Positions 1-10,835 of a stretch of 64,000 bases of DNA are shown here, piece after piece. The stretch covers positions 28,550,424 through 28,614,423 of the forward strand of contig CM056376.1 in the NCBI GenBank assembly GCA_029718625.1. Reading direction: 5' to 3'. Below the pieces are notes generated by a model, which saw only the letters and a list, made by a program, of their open reading frames with translations, was not told where the DNA came from and ran no database searches. A program made the translations under genes and the position numbers. Every line of letters starts with the position of its first letter. The stretch's first letter is position 1. The stretch is from Synaphobranchus kaupii (taxonomy: Eukaryota > Chordata > Actinopteri > Anguilliformes > Synaphobranchidae).

Positions 1-545
1 ATCTGCAAACACTAACATATGGTCTTTTATATTAGTAAGCTAACCAAACGTCCAAATAAGTCCAGTTTCAGCACAGTAGCTAAGTGGTAACTAGCCAGCT
101 AATGTTAGATGCACTCGCTTTGGCTTTAAAATGCCTAGTTACAACAGTAACGTTGATTTCACGCTACAGAAGTGGACATTCCTTTGTATTAAATACAAAT
201 TCTGTCAATTTATATTTGAGGTGAGATTAAATTTACTGCTTTAAATGAAATGGTTCAAGCTAGAGTTATTATTTAAGGTATCAAACGAGCCCCAAACCAT
301 CACTCTGCGGTAGGGTTGTCACGATATCCGATAATATCGGATATCACGATATTTGAAAATATCACCAAGATGACTGTCTATAGCCACGATATTTTAAAAA
401 ATATATTATTTATATATATATATATATAATTTTTGTTAATAATAATAATAATAATAATAATTTAAAATCATGTATGTATGTTTTGTCCTTAGAATATCAA
501 TAACAATGATAATAATAATTTAAAAAATTATATATATACAAGTAC

Positions 546-1238
546 CAGTCAAAAGTTTGGACACACCTACTCATAGAAGGTTTTTTTTCCCTTATTTTTA
601 CTGTTTTCCACATTTTGGAATAGTAAAGACATCAAAACTATGAGATAACACAAATCAAATTATGCAAAAACCAAAAAAGGGTTAAACAAATAAAAAAAAG
701 TCTTATATTTTAGATTCTTCAAAGTAGCCACCCTTTGCCTTGATAACGGCTTTGCACATTCTTGCCATTCTCTCAAACAACTTCTTTGGTAAACAGGTAT
801 TCCACAGGTAAAAAGGTGATGCCATCATGACTGTATAAAAGGATATCAAAAGACTCCTGATATCTTATTTCCAGGTACTCTTAGAAGCGATATTATAACC
901 TCTGCATTTGAATGGATCACTATGGGAATTCGGGGTGGGACTAGATTTAGCTTTAAATTACACTGGAACAGTGTGGAACACATAGTTGGCTAAATGGCTC
1001 CAAGTCATCAAGGGTCTGACGTATCAAACAAGCCTTAAACCATCACTCTGCTGCCAGAAATACAGTAGATATGGATGGATAACTTGAAGGGTTTCTTCTC
1101 ATGACTTATTTTTCCATAGAGTTCAATAGGAAAATTTGTCAGGAGAAACAACCCTTCAAAAAAAAACCTTGTTTAACCCTTTTTTGGTTTTTGCATAATT
1201 TAATTTGTGTTATCTCATAGTTTTGATGTCTTTACTAT
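546..1238. mobile_element. Degenerate Tc1/mariner remnant
   Basis: The left end begins CAGTCAAAAGTTTGGACAC, a terminus typical of fish Tc1-like elements. The stretch around 600-690 (ending near AAAAGGGTTAAACAAA) is mirrored as reverse complement at about 1165-1238, so both inverted ends remain. The text near 715-800 (CTTCAAAGTAGCCACCC) resembles the 3' part of a Tc1 transposase read on the minus strand. Most of the interior is missing or replaced by another dispersed repeat (846-1053). There is no intact ORF. Confidence 0.6.
846..1053 (-). repeat. Dispersed repeat, inverted relative to 3340-3550
   Basis: This roughly 200-bp stretch matches the reverse complement of 3340-3550 at roughly 80-85 percent by eye (shared blocks such as CTATGGGAATTCGGGG and GGCTAAATGGCTCCAAGTC). 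It ends with the same GTATCAAACRAGCC block that starts the inverted arms at 275 and 3363, so the two repeat families share an edge. I do not recognise the family. Confidence 0.5.
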
Positions 1239-2495
1239 AAATACATAATAATAATAATTATAATAATAATAATACATTTTATTCAGTCTGTGCTTTTCAT
1301 AGACCCAAAGCAGTGGATGCAGACAATTGTTCAAACATGCCCTATAGTGTAGTAATTTTTCTATGAAATTTCTAAGTGCAACACATCTCAATCAGAGTAT
1401 TTCCACTATAAATTATTTTTATTTTGCAGTTTGATGTGGCACATACAGTTTCATTGACCACATTCTCTTGAGATGGTAAGATGAAGAAACACAGGGCCAA
1501 GTTGCATTAAATAATTTAGGAAAGTTTGGATAGCATTGCTTTGGAATAGAGCTAGTTTATTTAGTGTGAGCTACGATAGGCAATATTGTTAGTTGTAACT
1601 TGGCCACATTTTGATATCAAGACTTTTAAAGGCAGGCCTAGTTTTTGCAAGTTGGAATTAAGAACTTATGGACAGCGCTATGTAGGCTATGTGTGAGTAA
1701 CTTGGCTTTTTTTACGTCGTAGACGTTTTTGATCTGATATCACTTATTTTTTATAGCTAACTAATGATGAATAATGCATGAAGATAAACACGGCGAGAGA
1801 TGCATTCCAAAGAAATGTATGCAGACATTCGCTTAACCATAACGCCCTCCATTGACAAGAATGCGAACAGTTATCCTATTACAGACAGCACACAATTACA
1901 TTAAAAGAGTTTGTAGATGAGCAGTATTTAATGTGTAATGAAATACAATGAACAGCACCACCTGAGCTATGGATCATGAAGAAGCATGTAAATTAATGAA
2001 CCAAGTCTACATGGAGACATACATGCACAATGGGCTAGATGCAAACACATTCTAGCTGAAAGACATACAGCCTAAATAGCTAGTACAGCCTAAATAGTTT
2101 GCATCAGTAAAATATGGAAATACAGTTTTAAAATAGGGCTATTAGTATTCTATGAAATACATTTAACGTTAGGCTATTCAACACTGGATTGCCGGTTGTG
2201 TAACTCCAACCTTCCATGTGTGGGCTACGAGCTAGCGAGCGAGCTAGTGAGCTCATAAGCACAGCAGTTAGGCTATTCAACACAGGATTGCCGGATGCGT
2301 ATCCTCAATTCTTAATGTATGCTATTATCGTAAATTCTTAATTTTCCTAGTAGTTAATTTTATGGTGACCTTGTGTTATGTGTGAAAAGGATAAAGTGAA
2401 CAGAGCTGAAGTGAAGGAATTAATGAATAAAGAAATGTTGGCTGAGGCAAGGGGTTTCCACAGTCAGACAGTCATGACCGCAAGAGCAGAGCGTA
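1239..2495. other. Stretch without a recognisable gene
   Basis: AT-rich sequence with an AAT-type microsatellite near 1245-1275. A sentence-like duplication, ttaggctattcaacac plus ggattgccgg, occurs at 2169-2195 and 2269-2295. The only ORF here (2378-2572, 64 residues) has no recognisable domain and runs through the hairpin at 2496-2545, so I do not call it a gene. Confidence 0.4.
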
Positions 2496-2545
2496 ACACC
2501 CTCCCCAAACCAGACAAAAGCGAGCGTCCGGTTTGGGGAGGGTGT
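2496..2545. repeat. Perfect 16-bp inverted repeat (hairpin)
   Basis: ACACCCTCCCCAAACC at 2496-2511 is the exact reverse complement of 2530-2545, with an 18-nt spacer. A short GAC/GTC pair can extend the stem inward. It lies outside any recognised gene. Confidence 0.85.
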
Positions 2546-2687
2546 GATAAAGTACAAGTGAAATACAAGTGAAACATTGAACAGTTAATATTGCAAACCT
2601 CTTTTGCCTTTGCAATAAAAATATGTTAATGTGTCAATGTGAAAATAATAACAGTCTAAGAAATGAAAAGTATTTTTTTGTGGAAAA

Positions 2688-2765
2688 TACACGTGCCCTG
2701 CTGGGCTCGAACCAACAATCCACTGTGTGAGAGACTGCAGTTTTAACCACTAAGCCACAGTAGCT
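2688..2765 (-). repeat. tRNA-like sequence, probably a SINE head
   Basis: Read on the minus strand there is an A-box (TGGCTTAGTGG) and a B-box (GGTTCGAGCCC) at tRNA spacing, with a good 5-bp T-stem around the B-box. The would-be acceptor strands do not pair, so this is not a functional tRNA. A tRNA-derived SINE head or tRNA pseudogene fits best. Confidence 0.5.
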
Positions 2766-3944
2766 TCTTGGAAAGCATGAAGCCATTAGCTATATTAACA
2801 TTAAAAAACATTAGTGTGAAGCGTTTTTATTGGACGATAAGCTTGATGAGCAGGTATACGGACCATACCCTCAAAGAATAATTCTCCCCATTGGATAACA
2901 TCGTGACGGAGGCAGGCAGTTTGGCAGGAAAATGGGAAGAAGAAGAGGAAGAAGAAGAAGCGGAAGAGGAAGGAGAAAAACGGCAAAATAACCCAAGTTT
3001 CGGGCTTTATTGTGTGGATGTGTGAAGTTGTATCTGAATGCTGTGTGGTTACATGAGGTCAGATACAGAAGTTAATGTTTTTAAGGGCTGTGAGTCTATG
3101 GTCATTGTGGTTACTTCTGTAGGAAACCCTGAAAAGTGCCAAACTCTCGGTGCTGTATAGGTATGGGGCATGCCCCACCAAGCCGTAACTTGGCGGATGG
3201 CATACCTGCCATCCCAATATATATATATAATTTTTTTTTTTGAATATCGTGGCTTTAGACAGTCATCTTGGCGATATTTTCAAATATCGTGATATCCAAT
3301 ATTATCGAATATCGTGACAACCCTACCGCAGAGTGATGGTCTGGGGCTCGTTTGATACCTTAGACCCTTGATGACTTACAGCCATTTAGCCAGTCATGTG
3401 TTCCATACTGCACCAGCGTAATTTAGAGCTGAATCTAGTCTCACCCCCCAATTCCCATAGAGATCCATTGACATGCAGAAAGGTTATAGTATCGCTTGTA
3501 ACAGTACCTGAAAATAAGATATTGAGTGTCTTTTGATGTTGATGGGTCACAGACTTCAGGAAGTAACAGCATGCAAAGGATATGCGACCAAATATTAAAT
3601 ATGAAAATTTAAAAATACGTGAAAACTTATGTAAATATGATATTTCAGTTGTTTTTTTTATATAATCCTGAAAATATCTAAATACTTTATTTAATTTGGA
3701 CATTATAGAGAATTACTTCTACAGAAGTAGAAAAAAATCCCATGTAAATATGTTTTACTTTTACTTTGCAACACAGCAAAATTAGAAATAATCAATGGGG
3801 TATGAATACTTTCTGAAGCCACTGTACGTTGCAGTACAGAACGCCCATTGCTACAGTATTGTACTTGGTCAGAATGGTCGCGCCCCCTTAATGAATTGTC
3901 TGTCTCCTCGCCACTGAACCCAAAGCATTACAAATTGATGCATA

Positions 3945-5119
3945 CAGTCAAGCCGGAAGGTCTTTCACCTTCTCCACGTTTTATTACGTTACAGACATAT
4001 TCTACAATAGATTGAGTTCATTTTTTGTCTCAAAATTCTACACAAAATAGCCCATAATGACAAAGTGAAAACAGGTTTTTAGACATTTGTGCTAATTTAT
4101 TAAAAATCAAAATGTAAAATATCATGATATGACACCCAAAAGTGAGCTGAGGTGCATTTTGTTTCCACTGATACTGCTTGAGATGTTTCTACAACTTAAT
4201 TGGAGTCCACCTGTGATAAATTCAATTGATTGGACATGATTGGGGATTGCCAACACCTGCCTATATAAGGTCCCACAGTTGATAGTGCATGTCAGAGCAA
4301 ACTCCAAGCCATGGGGTCAAAGGAATTATCTGCAGACCTCAGAAACAGGATTGTGTCAAGGCATAGATCTGGAGAAGGGTACGGAAAAATCTCTGCAGCT
4401 TTACAGGTCCCAAAGAGCACAGTGGCCACCATAATTCGTAAATGGAAGAAGTTTGGAACCACCAAGAATCTTCCTAGACCTGGCCGCCCGGCCAAACTGA
4501 GCAATCGGGGAAGATGGGCCTTGGCCAGGGAGGTGAGCAGGAACCCGAGGGTCACTCTGACAGAGCTCCAGCGTATCCTTGTGGAGATGGGAGAACCTTT
4601 CAGAAGACAAAGACCCGAAGCACACGGCCAAGAGAACAAAGGAGTGGCTTCGGAGAAAGCCTGTGCATGTCCTTGAGTGGCCCAGCCAGAGCCCAGACCT
4701 GAATCCAATTGAACATCTGTGGAAAGAGCTGAAAATGGCTGCGTACCGATGCTCCCCATCCAACCTGACGGAGCTTGCAAGGATATGCCAAGAGGAATGG
4801 GCAAAAATGTCCAGAAACAAGTGTGCCAAGCTCGTAGCTTCTTTCCCAAGACGCCTTGAAGCTGTAATCGCTGCCAAAGGTGCAGCAACCAAGTATTAGG
4901 CTAAGGGTGTGTACAGATATGTAACCCCTAAATAACCTATTTTTGTCAGTAAAATAAAACTGCATATTTTCTAAAAACCTGTTTTCACTTCGTCATTATT
5001 GGCTATTGTGTGTAGATGTTTGAGGCCAAAAAATGAACTCAATCTATTGTAGTATAAGTCTGTAACGTAATAAAACGTGGAGAAGGTGAAAGGGGTGTGC
5101 AGACTTTCCGGCTTGACTG
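3945..5119 (+). mobile_element. Internally deleted Tc1-like transposon, TA target duplication
   Basis: The element starts CAGTCAAGCCGGAAGGTC and ends with the reverse complement ...GGCTTGACTG. It is flanked by TA (3943-3944 and 5120-5121). The terminal inverted repeats run about 140 bp (through AATGACAAAGTGAAAACAGG on the left) with a 12-bp indel near the tip. It carries a transposase remnant at 4311-4899 from which the middle is gone. Short arms outside the TA (about 3829-3897 and 5128-5196) also look like inverted copies of each other, so it may sit inside an older foldback repeat. Confidence 0.9.
4311..4899 (+). pseudogene. Tc1 transposase remnant, catalytic core deleted
   Basis: The N-terminal part (from ATG 4311) has the paired-like helix-turn-helix region and the GRPAKLS hinge of Tc1 transposases. 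The C-terminal part, in another frame (from about 4597), has DPKHTAK, then SPDLNPIEHLW carrying the third acidic residue, then a normal C-terminus ending at the stop near 4899. The intervening piece with the first catalytic Asp is absent and the reading frame shifts at the junction. A Tc1 transposase is normally about 340 residues; only about 200 are left. The gene cannot encode an active enzyme. Confidence 0.85.
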
Positions 5120-5305
5120 TATGCATTCTGGGTAGTTCATTAAGGGGCACAACCAAATGCAACACTGACAGTGGACATTCTGTACTGCAGCATAATACAG
5201 GAACTCCTGTTTCCACCCGAAAACTTGTAGCTAAGAAGCAGATAGGACGGAAGTAACAGAGGAGTTGAATAGCCTCTCTGGCGTGTCTAATGGGACGTAG
5301 CCTAC

Positions 5306-5580
5306 CTGCTCTTGTGGGGGCTGCCGCTTGCTGGTGTGAGTGGGCTTCGGCCCGTCACTGCCCCCGCGGTGGACTGGTAGAAGCCCTGAAGAGCCCGCAC
5401 AGATCGGACCCGATCGCGCTGCTCCTCTGGGCCGGGCGGCCCTGACGGGGTGTCCTCGGAGGAAGCCTCACTCTCTTTCCCGCCGCTAGCGTCGGCATTG
5501 TTGTGGCTCAGAGCCGTGGAAGTGGAAACGTCCTCAGAGACGCTGTCATCTGTGGACATCCTTGGGAGGCCTTGGCACAT
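5306..5580 (-). CDS. Putative first coding exon of an unidentified gene (MPHOSPH9 position)
   Basis: An open minus-strand exon starts at ATG 5580 (or the in-frame ATG 5559, which has A at -3) and ends at a clear donor, GAGCAG|GTAGGC, at 5306/5305. The roughly 92-residue product is Ser/Asp/Glu/Pro-rich and low in complexity at first (SEDVSTST, KESEASSED). It then becomes more ordered and basic (RVRSVRALQGFYQS). I recognise no domain. In human, MPHOSPH9 lies head to head with MTRFR, which is the geometry here, so MPHOSPH9 is a synteny-based guess only. The next exons would lie beyond the left edge or in the transposon-rich DNA to the left. It could instead be a CpG-rich non-coding ORF. Confidence 0.45.
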
Positions 5581-7260
5581 TAACCCATTTGATTTGGAGA
5601 GGAAACAACGTGGGCTAACTTAACTGAGCACAGCAAACTGAGGAGACAGAGGGAGAGACGCATGCTGTTTGGATCCAGTTTCTTTTTAATCTCAGGCCAG
5701 TAAAATCCTGTGACATTATAAAGCTACATATCTATCTGTCAAGTTTAATAACAACAACAGTAATTGATAAATGTGGCAGCTGGGATCACTGTAAACCTTT
5801 CTTAAACAGTAATAATTATGATACTGAAATGTTTTTCCACAATGCATTATAAAATTCAGCAGGCTATAGCTTGCGAGATAGCTGTCGCAAACCACAACAT
5901 GAATAGGCTATGTTCATATAAATTGAAATCAATGCCTAGGTTTGCACTGCAACCGACCCGTTTCATGTTGTCGGGCAAAAACGCACATGCACCTACATCC
6001 TTATTTTGCCAACGTGGTGTCAATCAGTTATATAAATAATGCTGCAGAGCGAGCGGCGCTCATCTGGACTGCAATGTCTGGATGAGCGGTGCGGACTGGC
6101 TGTGGCTGCACCCTGACATCTTCACCGTTAACCGCCGTGAACCACCGCGCACAAACTTCCACCCAAACTCCTTGTGGAAAACGACAACGCGGACGTTTTT
6201 TAGGCTTCACTTACCCATGGTTTCCTCCCATATTCGTGCACCGTATGCCCGCGAGACACCTGGTTATCCCTGCAGCTTCACCTCAGCATCCATCATCGAG
6301 TGTAACGCCCCGCGGCTTCCTATTGGTCGCATACGTTCGGATACGAAGGTACCAATCGTCAGGGCGAGCCTCTCATAAACATCTTTTTTTTATTCGAGGT
6401 CTGCGATTGGCTCGGACAGTGCACCCTTGTGCAGAAAAAAAAACACAAAACACACATTCCAATTGGTCGTTTTGCTGCACCACAAGCACATGACCACGAG
6501 AGTCACAGGAAGTAGGTAGCGAAACGGTTAGGCACATTCTGCTGGAATGTCGGATATGTCAGGGAGAGGGAGATTCTTAGGAAACTGGTTGGGGATAAGG
6601 GTGGGCAGTTTACGTTGGCTGGGCTCCTGGGTGGGTCAGTGGGATATGAGGTTCGTAGAGCTGTGCTGAATTTTATTTATTCGATTGGTGTGGGTGGGAG
6701 GGTTTGAATCCCTGCTATCGCTTTCCACACTCCCTAACAGTATGTGGCGGTATGCACCTGAGAGTTGGTAGCAACCCGCCAGAGAAAATCCTAAGAAGAA
6801 GAAGTAGATAGCTAGCCACTTGGCTACATAGATGGATAGATTGGAATGTACTTTGTCTAGCAGCTAACTAAAAACGTATTTTTCACCTGGTGTTCACTTA
6901 ATTGTAAGATACTTATTTTACCGATATAACAAGTTAGTTAACGTTAGCTTGCTAAAGAGAGCAAGTCCGATTCATTCTCAGTTGTAATCGCATGCTTTTT
7001 AATGAACATGAATAAAGTTTTAGCTGGCTAGCTAGCAAGTGTTTCGGTGAAACACGAAAAGTTATCTACCGTAGTTGGCAACTTGCTTGCTATCTAGTAA
7101 ACTTCAAAGTAAATAGATTTTTTGCTTTCAACATTTGCACGCGCACATGTTAAAGTTTCCTACATTTGTAAATCATATTACGTTTAGCTGCAAATCACAA
7201 TACAGTATGAAACATTTGATCTATATGTAGTTTCAGAAGGCTATCCGACGGGACTCTTGC
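5581..7260. other. Region between divergent genes, probable shared promoter area
   Basis: Stretch between the minus-strand exon at 5580 and the mtrfr start. CpG is relatively frequent around 6040-6360. Short ORFs here overlap on both strands and show no domain. Near 6530-6810 there is a weakly repeat-like block (GGTGTGGGTGGGAGGG). 6925-7060 has GCTAGC/AACGTTAGC words of the type seen upstream of kmt5a. I cannot place a transcription start. Confidence 0.4.
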
Positions 7261-8029
7261 ATGTCTTCCCTGTCGCAACTGGTCTCCTGCGGTGCCAGGA
7301 GAGTGGCGTGGGGCGCATACAGTACCGGGCGGTCCCTGCTGTCCCAGGTCCCCGTGGGGTGGCCACGTATTCAGATCGCGGGGAAGAAAAACGGCCTGGA
7401 TCTACCCGTCCTAAATGAAGAGGATCTGGAGGAGCACTTTGTCAGAGGTTCTGGACCGGGTGGGCAGGCGACAAACAAAACCAGCAACTGCGTGGTGCTA
7501 AAACATGTACCGTCCGGCATCGTTGTGAAGGTAAATTACATAAGGAATCAAGACGTCATACAATGCCAGAGAACTGTTGTGTGTCAAATATATCATACAA
7601 ATCAACGAAAATAAACAACACAAACATATAATTATGGCTCTGAAAGTAATCTGGGAGACGCAAAGTTTCTTAAGACCTGATGCTTTAAAATATTTCCTCC
7701 ATCAAATCGCACAATTATTTAACTTGCAGTTATAAAAAATGTGTACATAAGTGCATGGCTCCATAAATCTAGGCTACAGCCTCCTCCTCATTAACGTTCT
7801 CTGTCAGTGTCACCAAACCAGGTCAGTAGACACGAACAGGAAGCGAGCCCGGGAAATTATGCAAGAGAAGCTGGATATTTTCAACAAGGGGGAGGAGAGC
7901 GACGTCCTCAAGCAAAAGAAAGAGGCAGAATGGAGAAAGCAGGAGAAGAGGAGGAAGGCAAAGGAGAATTTGGAAAAGAAAAAACTATATAAGGAGAGCT
8001 TCATGGCAGATTGCAAAGGAGAAACGTGA
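7261..8029 (+). CDS. mtrfr: Mitochondrial translation release factor in rescue (MTRFR/C12orf65)
   Basis: Two exons: 7261-7530 and 7808-8029 (AAG|GTAAAT donor; CTGTCAG|TGT acceptor; phase 0), giving 163 residues against 166 in human. The first part is a basic, Ser/Arg-rich stretch fitting a mitochondrial targeting peptide. The class-I release-factor core follows, with GSGPGGQATNKTSN holding the GGQ motif that drives peptidyl-tRNA hydrolysis. The tail is long, highly charged and helical (Lys/Glu/Arg), typical of this family, and contacts the large subunit. The codon-recognition domain is absent, as expected. In other vertebrates the protein releases stalled nascent chains from split mitochondrial large subunits together with MTRES1. 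The start is the first ATG of the open frame, and no coding break is seen. It is convergent with cdk2ap1. Confidence 0.95.
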
Positions 8030-8182
8030 CAATAAACCGACTGAGAAAATGACCTTTTTCTCCTCTGTGCTGTGTGTCCAAACCAAATATGAGTGTTAAT
8101 GACATGGAGGGAAGAAAAACCCCAGTCAAAAGAAATGTTGCTTTTTCATGTGAAACCGTGAAATACTAATGAGTTTTTTTTA

Positions 8183-8188
8183 AATAAA
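8183..8188 (+). terminator. Poly(A) signal AATAAA for mtrfr
   Basis: AATAAA lies 154 bp after the mtrfr stop codon, followed by a T/A-rich stretch. It is the first such hexamer downstream and the likely polyadenylation signal. Confidence 0.5.
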
Positions 8189-8604
8189 AAGACAAAAGCC
8201 TTAATGAAAATACGTTTAATTACACTGAGTAATAAATACATACAAAGATGCAAATAATGGCTTTATTACAACAGTTTATCCAAATCCGCTTTGTGGTACA
8301 GTATATTTGGTCTTTATCCTTGTCACCTATGTATTAGTGTGTTAAAAAGTTCCTAATCCATCATTACATGCCCCTTGCTAGTCTTACCCTGTACAAGCCA
8401 TGCAGTTTCTAGAATTATCCAGGGGGCAGTCCTACCTAGCATGCACATTTTTTTTAATTCTTTTTAAAAAAATTATTTATATAAGCAGTCAAGAAAATTC
8501 ATATATTCCCAAATGGGAACACAAATAATACCAGCGGGTTTCCTGTCAAGTGTAGCCCGTACACTGGTCATTCACATCCAATACTGCATTCCCAAGGTCA
8601 CGTC

Positions 8605-8616
8605 TTTATTTTTATT
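8605..8616 (-). terminator. Poly(A) signals for cdk2ap1 (minus strand)
   Basis: Two TTTATT hexamers (AATAAA on the minus strand) at 8605-8610 and 8611-8616 lie about 360 bp past the cdk2ap1 stop. Others occur closer to mtrfr (for example near 8254), so the 3' ends of the two convergent genes may overlap. Confidence 0.4.
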
Positions 8617-8639
8617 ATTTTTATTATTCTTTTCTTTCT

Positions 8640-8800
8640 GGAAAGGTGTATTGCAGGGATACTTAAACCTGGCCCTGGAAGCCAGTAGTGCTGCATGTTC
8701 TCATTCTTCCCCTCTAATCAGGGAAGATAAGAAAATCAGCATAACTACTGGTCTCAATGCCCAGATCAGAGCATCCCTGGTGTTTTGAGTTCTGATAAAA
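8640..8800. repeat. Dispersed repeat in the cdk2ap1 3' region
   Basis: The stretch around CTTAAACCTGGCCCTGGAAGCC resembles other copies in the window that open with a 'cctggtcctgga' phrase (17636-17820, 28545-28674, 49385-49545). Families differ downstream and I cannot assign one. Confidence 0.3.
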
Positions 8801-8972
8801 GAATTGTTAGAAGAGGGGAAGTCTGGTTCTTTAGGTTGGCTCCAATTGGGTATTCAGGTTGAAGTGTGTTGACACCATAACTCTGATTGGGTATTCAGGT
8901 TGGATTGTGTTGTCACGACGACTCCGATTGGGTCTTGGGGTCGAAGTGCTGTTGACAGGGTGATTCCGGTAA

Positions 8973-10835
8973 TTAAGACCGTGCGTTTCTCTCTGTTTCT
9001 GCCAAGCACTCCCGTACCAGGCCTCTGGCATGAATAATCCCTTCAAAAGAGCAAATAAATTAAATAACAAGCACACACACACTACTTTTATTACTCAGAA
9101 AGTTTGTGGATCAAGTCTTTGTTGGTTTCATGGCATGGCAACGCCTGATGCAGAACAAAGGTGCTGGATGGAATGAAGCCAGAAGTCTAAATCAGAGTGT
9201 TAAATTTATTACACCAATGTTTCAGCTGAGAACAGCCATTGTTAGAGTATGTGTGTGCGTGTGTTTCTATGCTCTGATGAAGGCTTTTTTTGTGGCTGAA
9301 ACAGTGAGGTAATTGACTAAAGGAGAGAGAGAGACGTGTGGGGCTTCATCTGTTTCTTTGCATGTCAGACTCCCCCATAAGGCAAGCGCTTCACACAAGA
9401 TGGCCGCACCTGGATCTTACAGCCGTCCACACAGAAGATGTGTGCCGACAAACAACCAAAGAAAAGTGTGACTCATCAGAATTAGCCCTGGGTGTTTCTG
9501 CATTCTGTGGGAAACCAGAAATGTAAATAACAATTGTAGTATTTCAACGTGTGGGGGGATATAATTTCAGTCCTTTTCAGGTCTTACCTCTTTTTAGCCT
9601 TTCCATGGCACTTTTGCTCCCTGCATATGTTGGTCTAATCTCCTTACCCAGCTCTTCGATAATGGCTAGCAGTTCTGCATATTTACTCTGAGGCACTTGA
9701 TTTGCACTAGTACCCTGGAATATAAAATAAAGCACATGCTTAAAAAACATTTATCCATAGGCTACCCCACTATAATTAAATTATCATCGAATCATACATA
9801 AAAACAGGGCCACAACCTGTATTCTAAATTTAGATTAGACTTCAGGTATTTAGCCAGAAATTTCTAACCAGTGTCTTAACACAGAAACCTCTGATTTACA
9901 AGTCCAGTTCTATAACCATTATGCTACAATGCCACCCGGTGTTCTTTATTTTTTGGGGTCAGTGGCATTTGGTATCATTACCAAAGGACTTGTGTTGAAA
10001 TATATTTAATATTAGCTAATTACCTGTGTAAAACCCAAGGAAGGTGGTCCGTAGTCGTTCACTATTGGCCTGTACGATTGTAACGTTGCTAGGCTTGTTG
10101 ATGGAGAATGCACGTTTCCAACTGTAGAAAGAGAAATTGAACAATATAGATTTCTCTATAGGATTTTTTTAACGATTAATGTAGTGAAATCCTATATACA
10201 TTAATTTGGTGAAATTAGTTTGTTCTGGTTAACCATGTGGGCAGGTTTATATAAGAGCATACGTTCATATGAGGCCATTGTTAAAATTGAATGGCGAATA
10301 AATGGAATGTAATGCATTCAAGTCATAGACGTGCAGTGAGCCTCAACCAACACTGGGTGTCCTCAGAGGGTCAAAAAAGAATTTTCCTCATCCAGATCAA
10401 TCATCAGCCCCGGGGAGACAATCATGGAGGAAACCGTACGGGCTGAATTAAGAAGCCAAAGTGATACATTTTAATTACATTGTTACAGGCATCCATTCGA
10501 ATAAAACCGACGATCGGACAGCGCGCGTTCGGTTTAAGACAACGATTTAACTTCCGTTCTCTTTATTTCGCCGATGCGGGTGAGGAAAGCGCTTTTTATG
10601 ATTAGTAATAATGGCGGATATGAATCAGCTCTCAGGATCTGACCCTATATATATAACTGGACAAAAACTACAGACACGGGCTTTCCCCAGGTATTCATTA
10701 CAACATTGAATTTTTGCATCCGACAAAATGGAGCGAAGATTAAAAATTAACCGACATTTCTTCCTTACCCTGGTTCACGGAAGTTCCCGGAATGTGTTGG
10801 TGGAGGTTGGGTTTGTAAGACATTCCCAGAGACAT
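8973..10835 (-). CDS. cdk2ap1: Cyclin-dependent kinase 2-associated protein 1 (DOC-1)
   Basis: Four minus-strand coding exons: 10769-10835, 10024-10121, 9588-9714 and 8973-9040. All introns are GT-AG and the phases join cleanly (1, 0, 1), giving 119 residues against 115 in human. The start [11 protein letters not shown] matches the vertebrate N-terminus with four extra residues. Diagnostic stretches are [39 protein letters not shown] and the C-terminal [19 protein letters not shown]. The conserved C-terminal helical dimerisation domain is complete. The protein is a small NuRD chromatin-remodelling subunit first described as a CDK2 inhibitor. Exons 2 to 4 are too short to appear as separate ORFs of 60 codons. 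It is convergent with mtrfr, with stops 943 bp apart. Confidence 0.95.
9885..9950 (-). repeat. tRNA-derived SINE fragment in cdk2ap1 intron 2
   Basis: On the minus strand, GTAGCATAATGGTTATAGAACTGGACTTGTAA closely resembles the A-box half of the SINEs at 40728 and 52081 (TAGTATAATGGTTAAGGAACT). The B-box half is not recognisable. Confidence 0.5.

Larger units (their letters stand above)
275..3363. repeat. Pair of inverted about 120-bp arms (GGTTGTCACGATAT family)
   Basis: The arm at 275-398 (starting AAGGTATCAAACGAGCCCC and running into TAGGGTTGTCACGATAT) reappears as its reverse complement at 3237-3363 with only a few mismatches. The arms enclose about 2.8 kb. Each arm itself contains an ATATCGTGATAT-type palindrome. 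This could be one foldback or MITE-flanked unit, or two independent insertions of one repeat in opposite orientation. I see no clear target-site duplication and no transposase ORF between them. Confidence 0.6.

Noticed and set aside
2688..2765. Functional tRNA gene
   Set aside because: A- and B-boxes are present but the acceptor stem does not pair.
6082..6493. Overlapping plus-strand ORFs of 98 and 134 codons
   Set aside because: No domains, two overlapping frames in a CpG-rich promoter-like stretch, and no homology I can recognise.
7810..8016. Minus-strand 68-codon ORF in mtrfr
   Set aside because: Shadow of the Lys/Glu-rich second exon of mtrfr.
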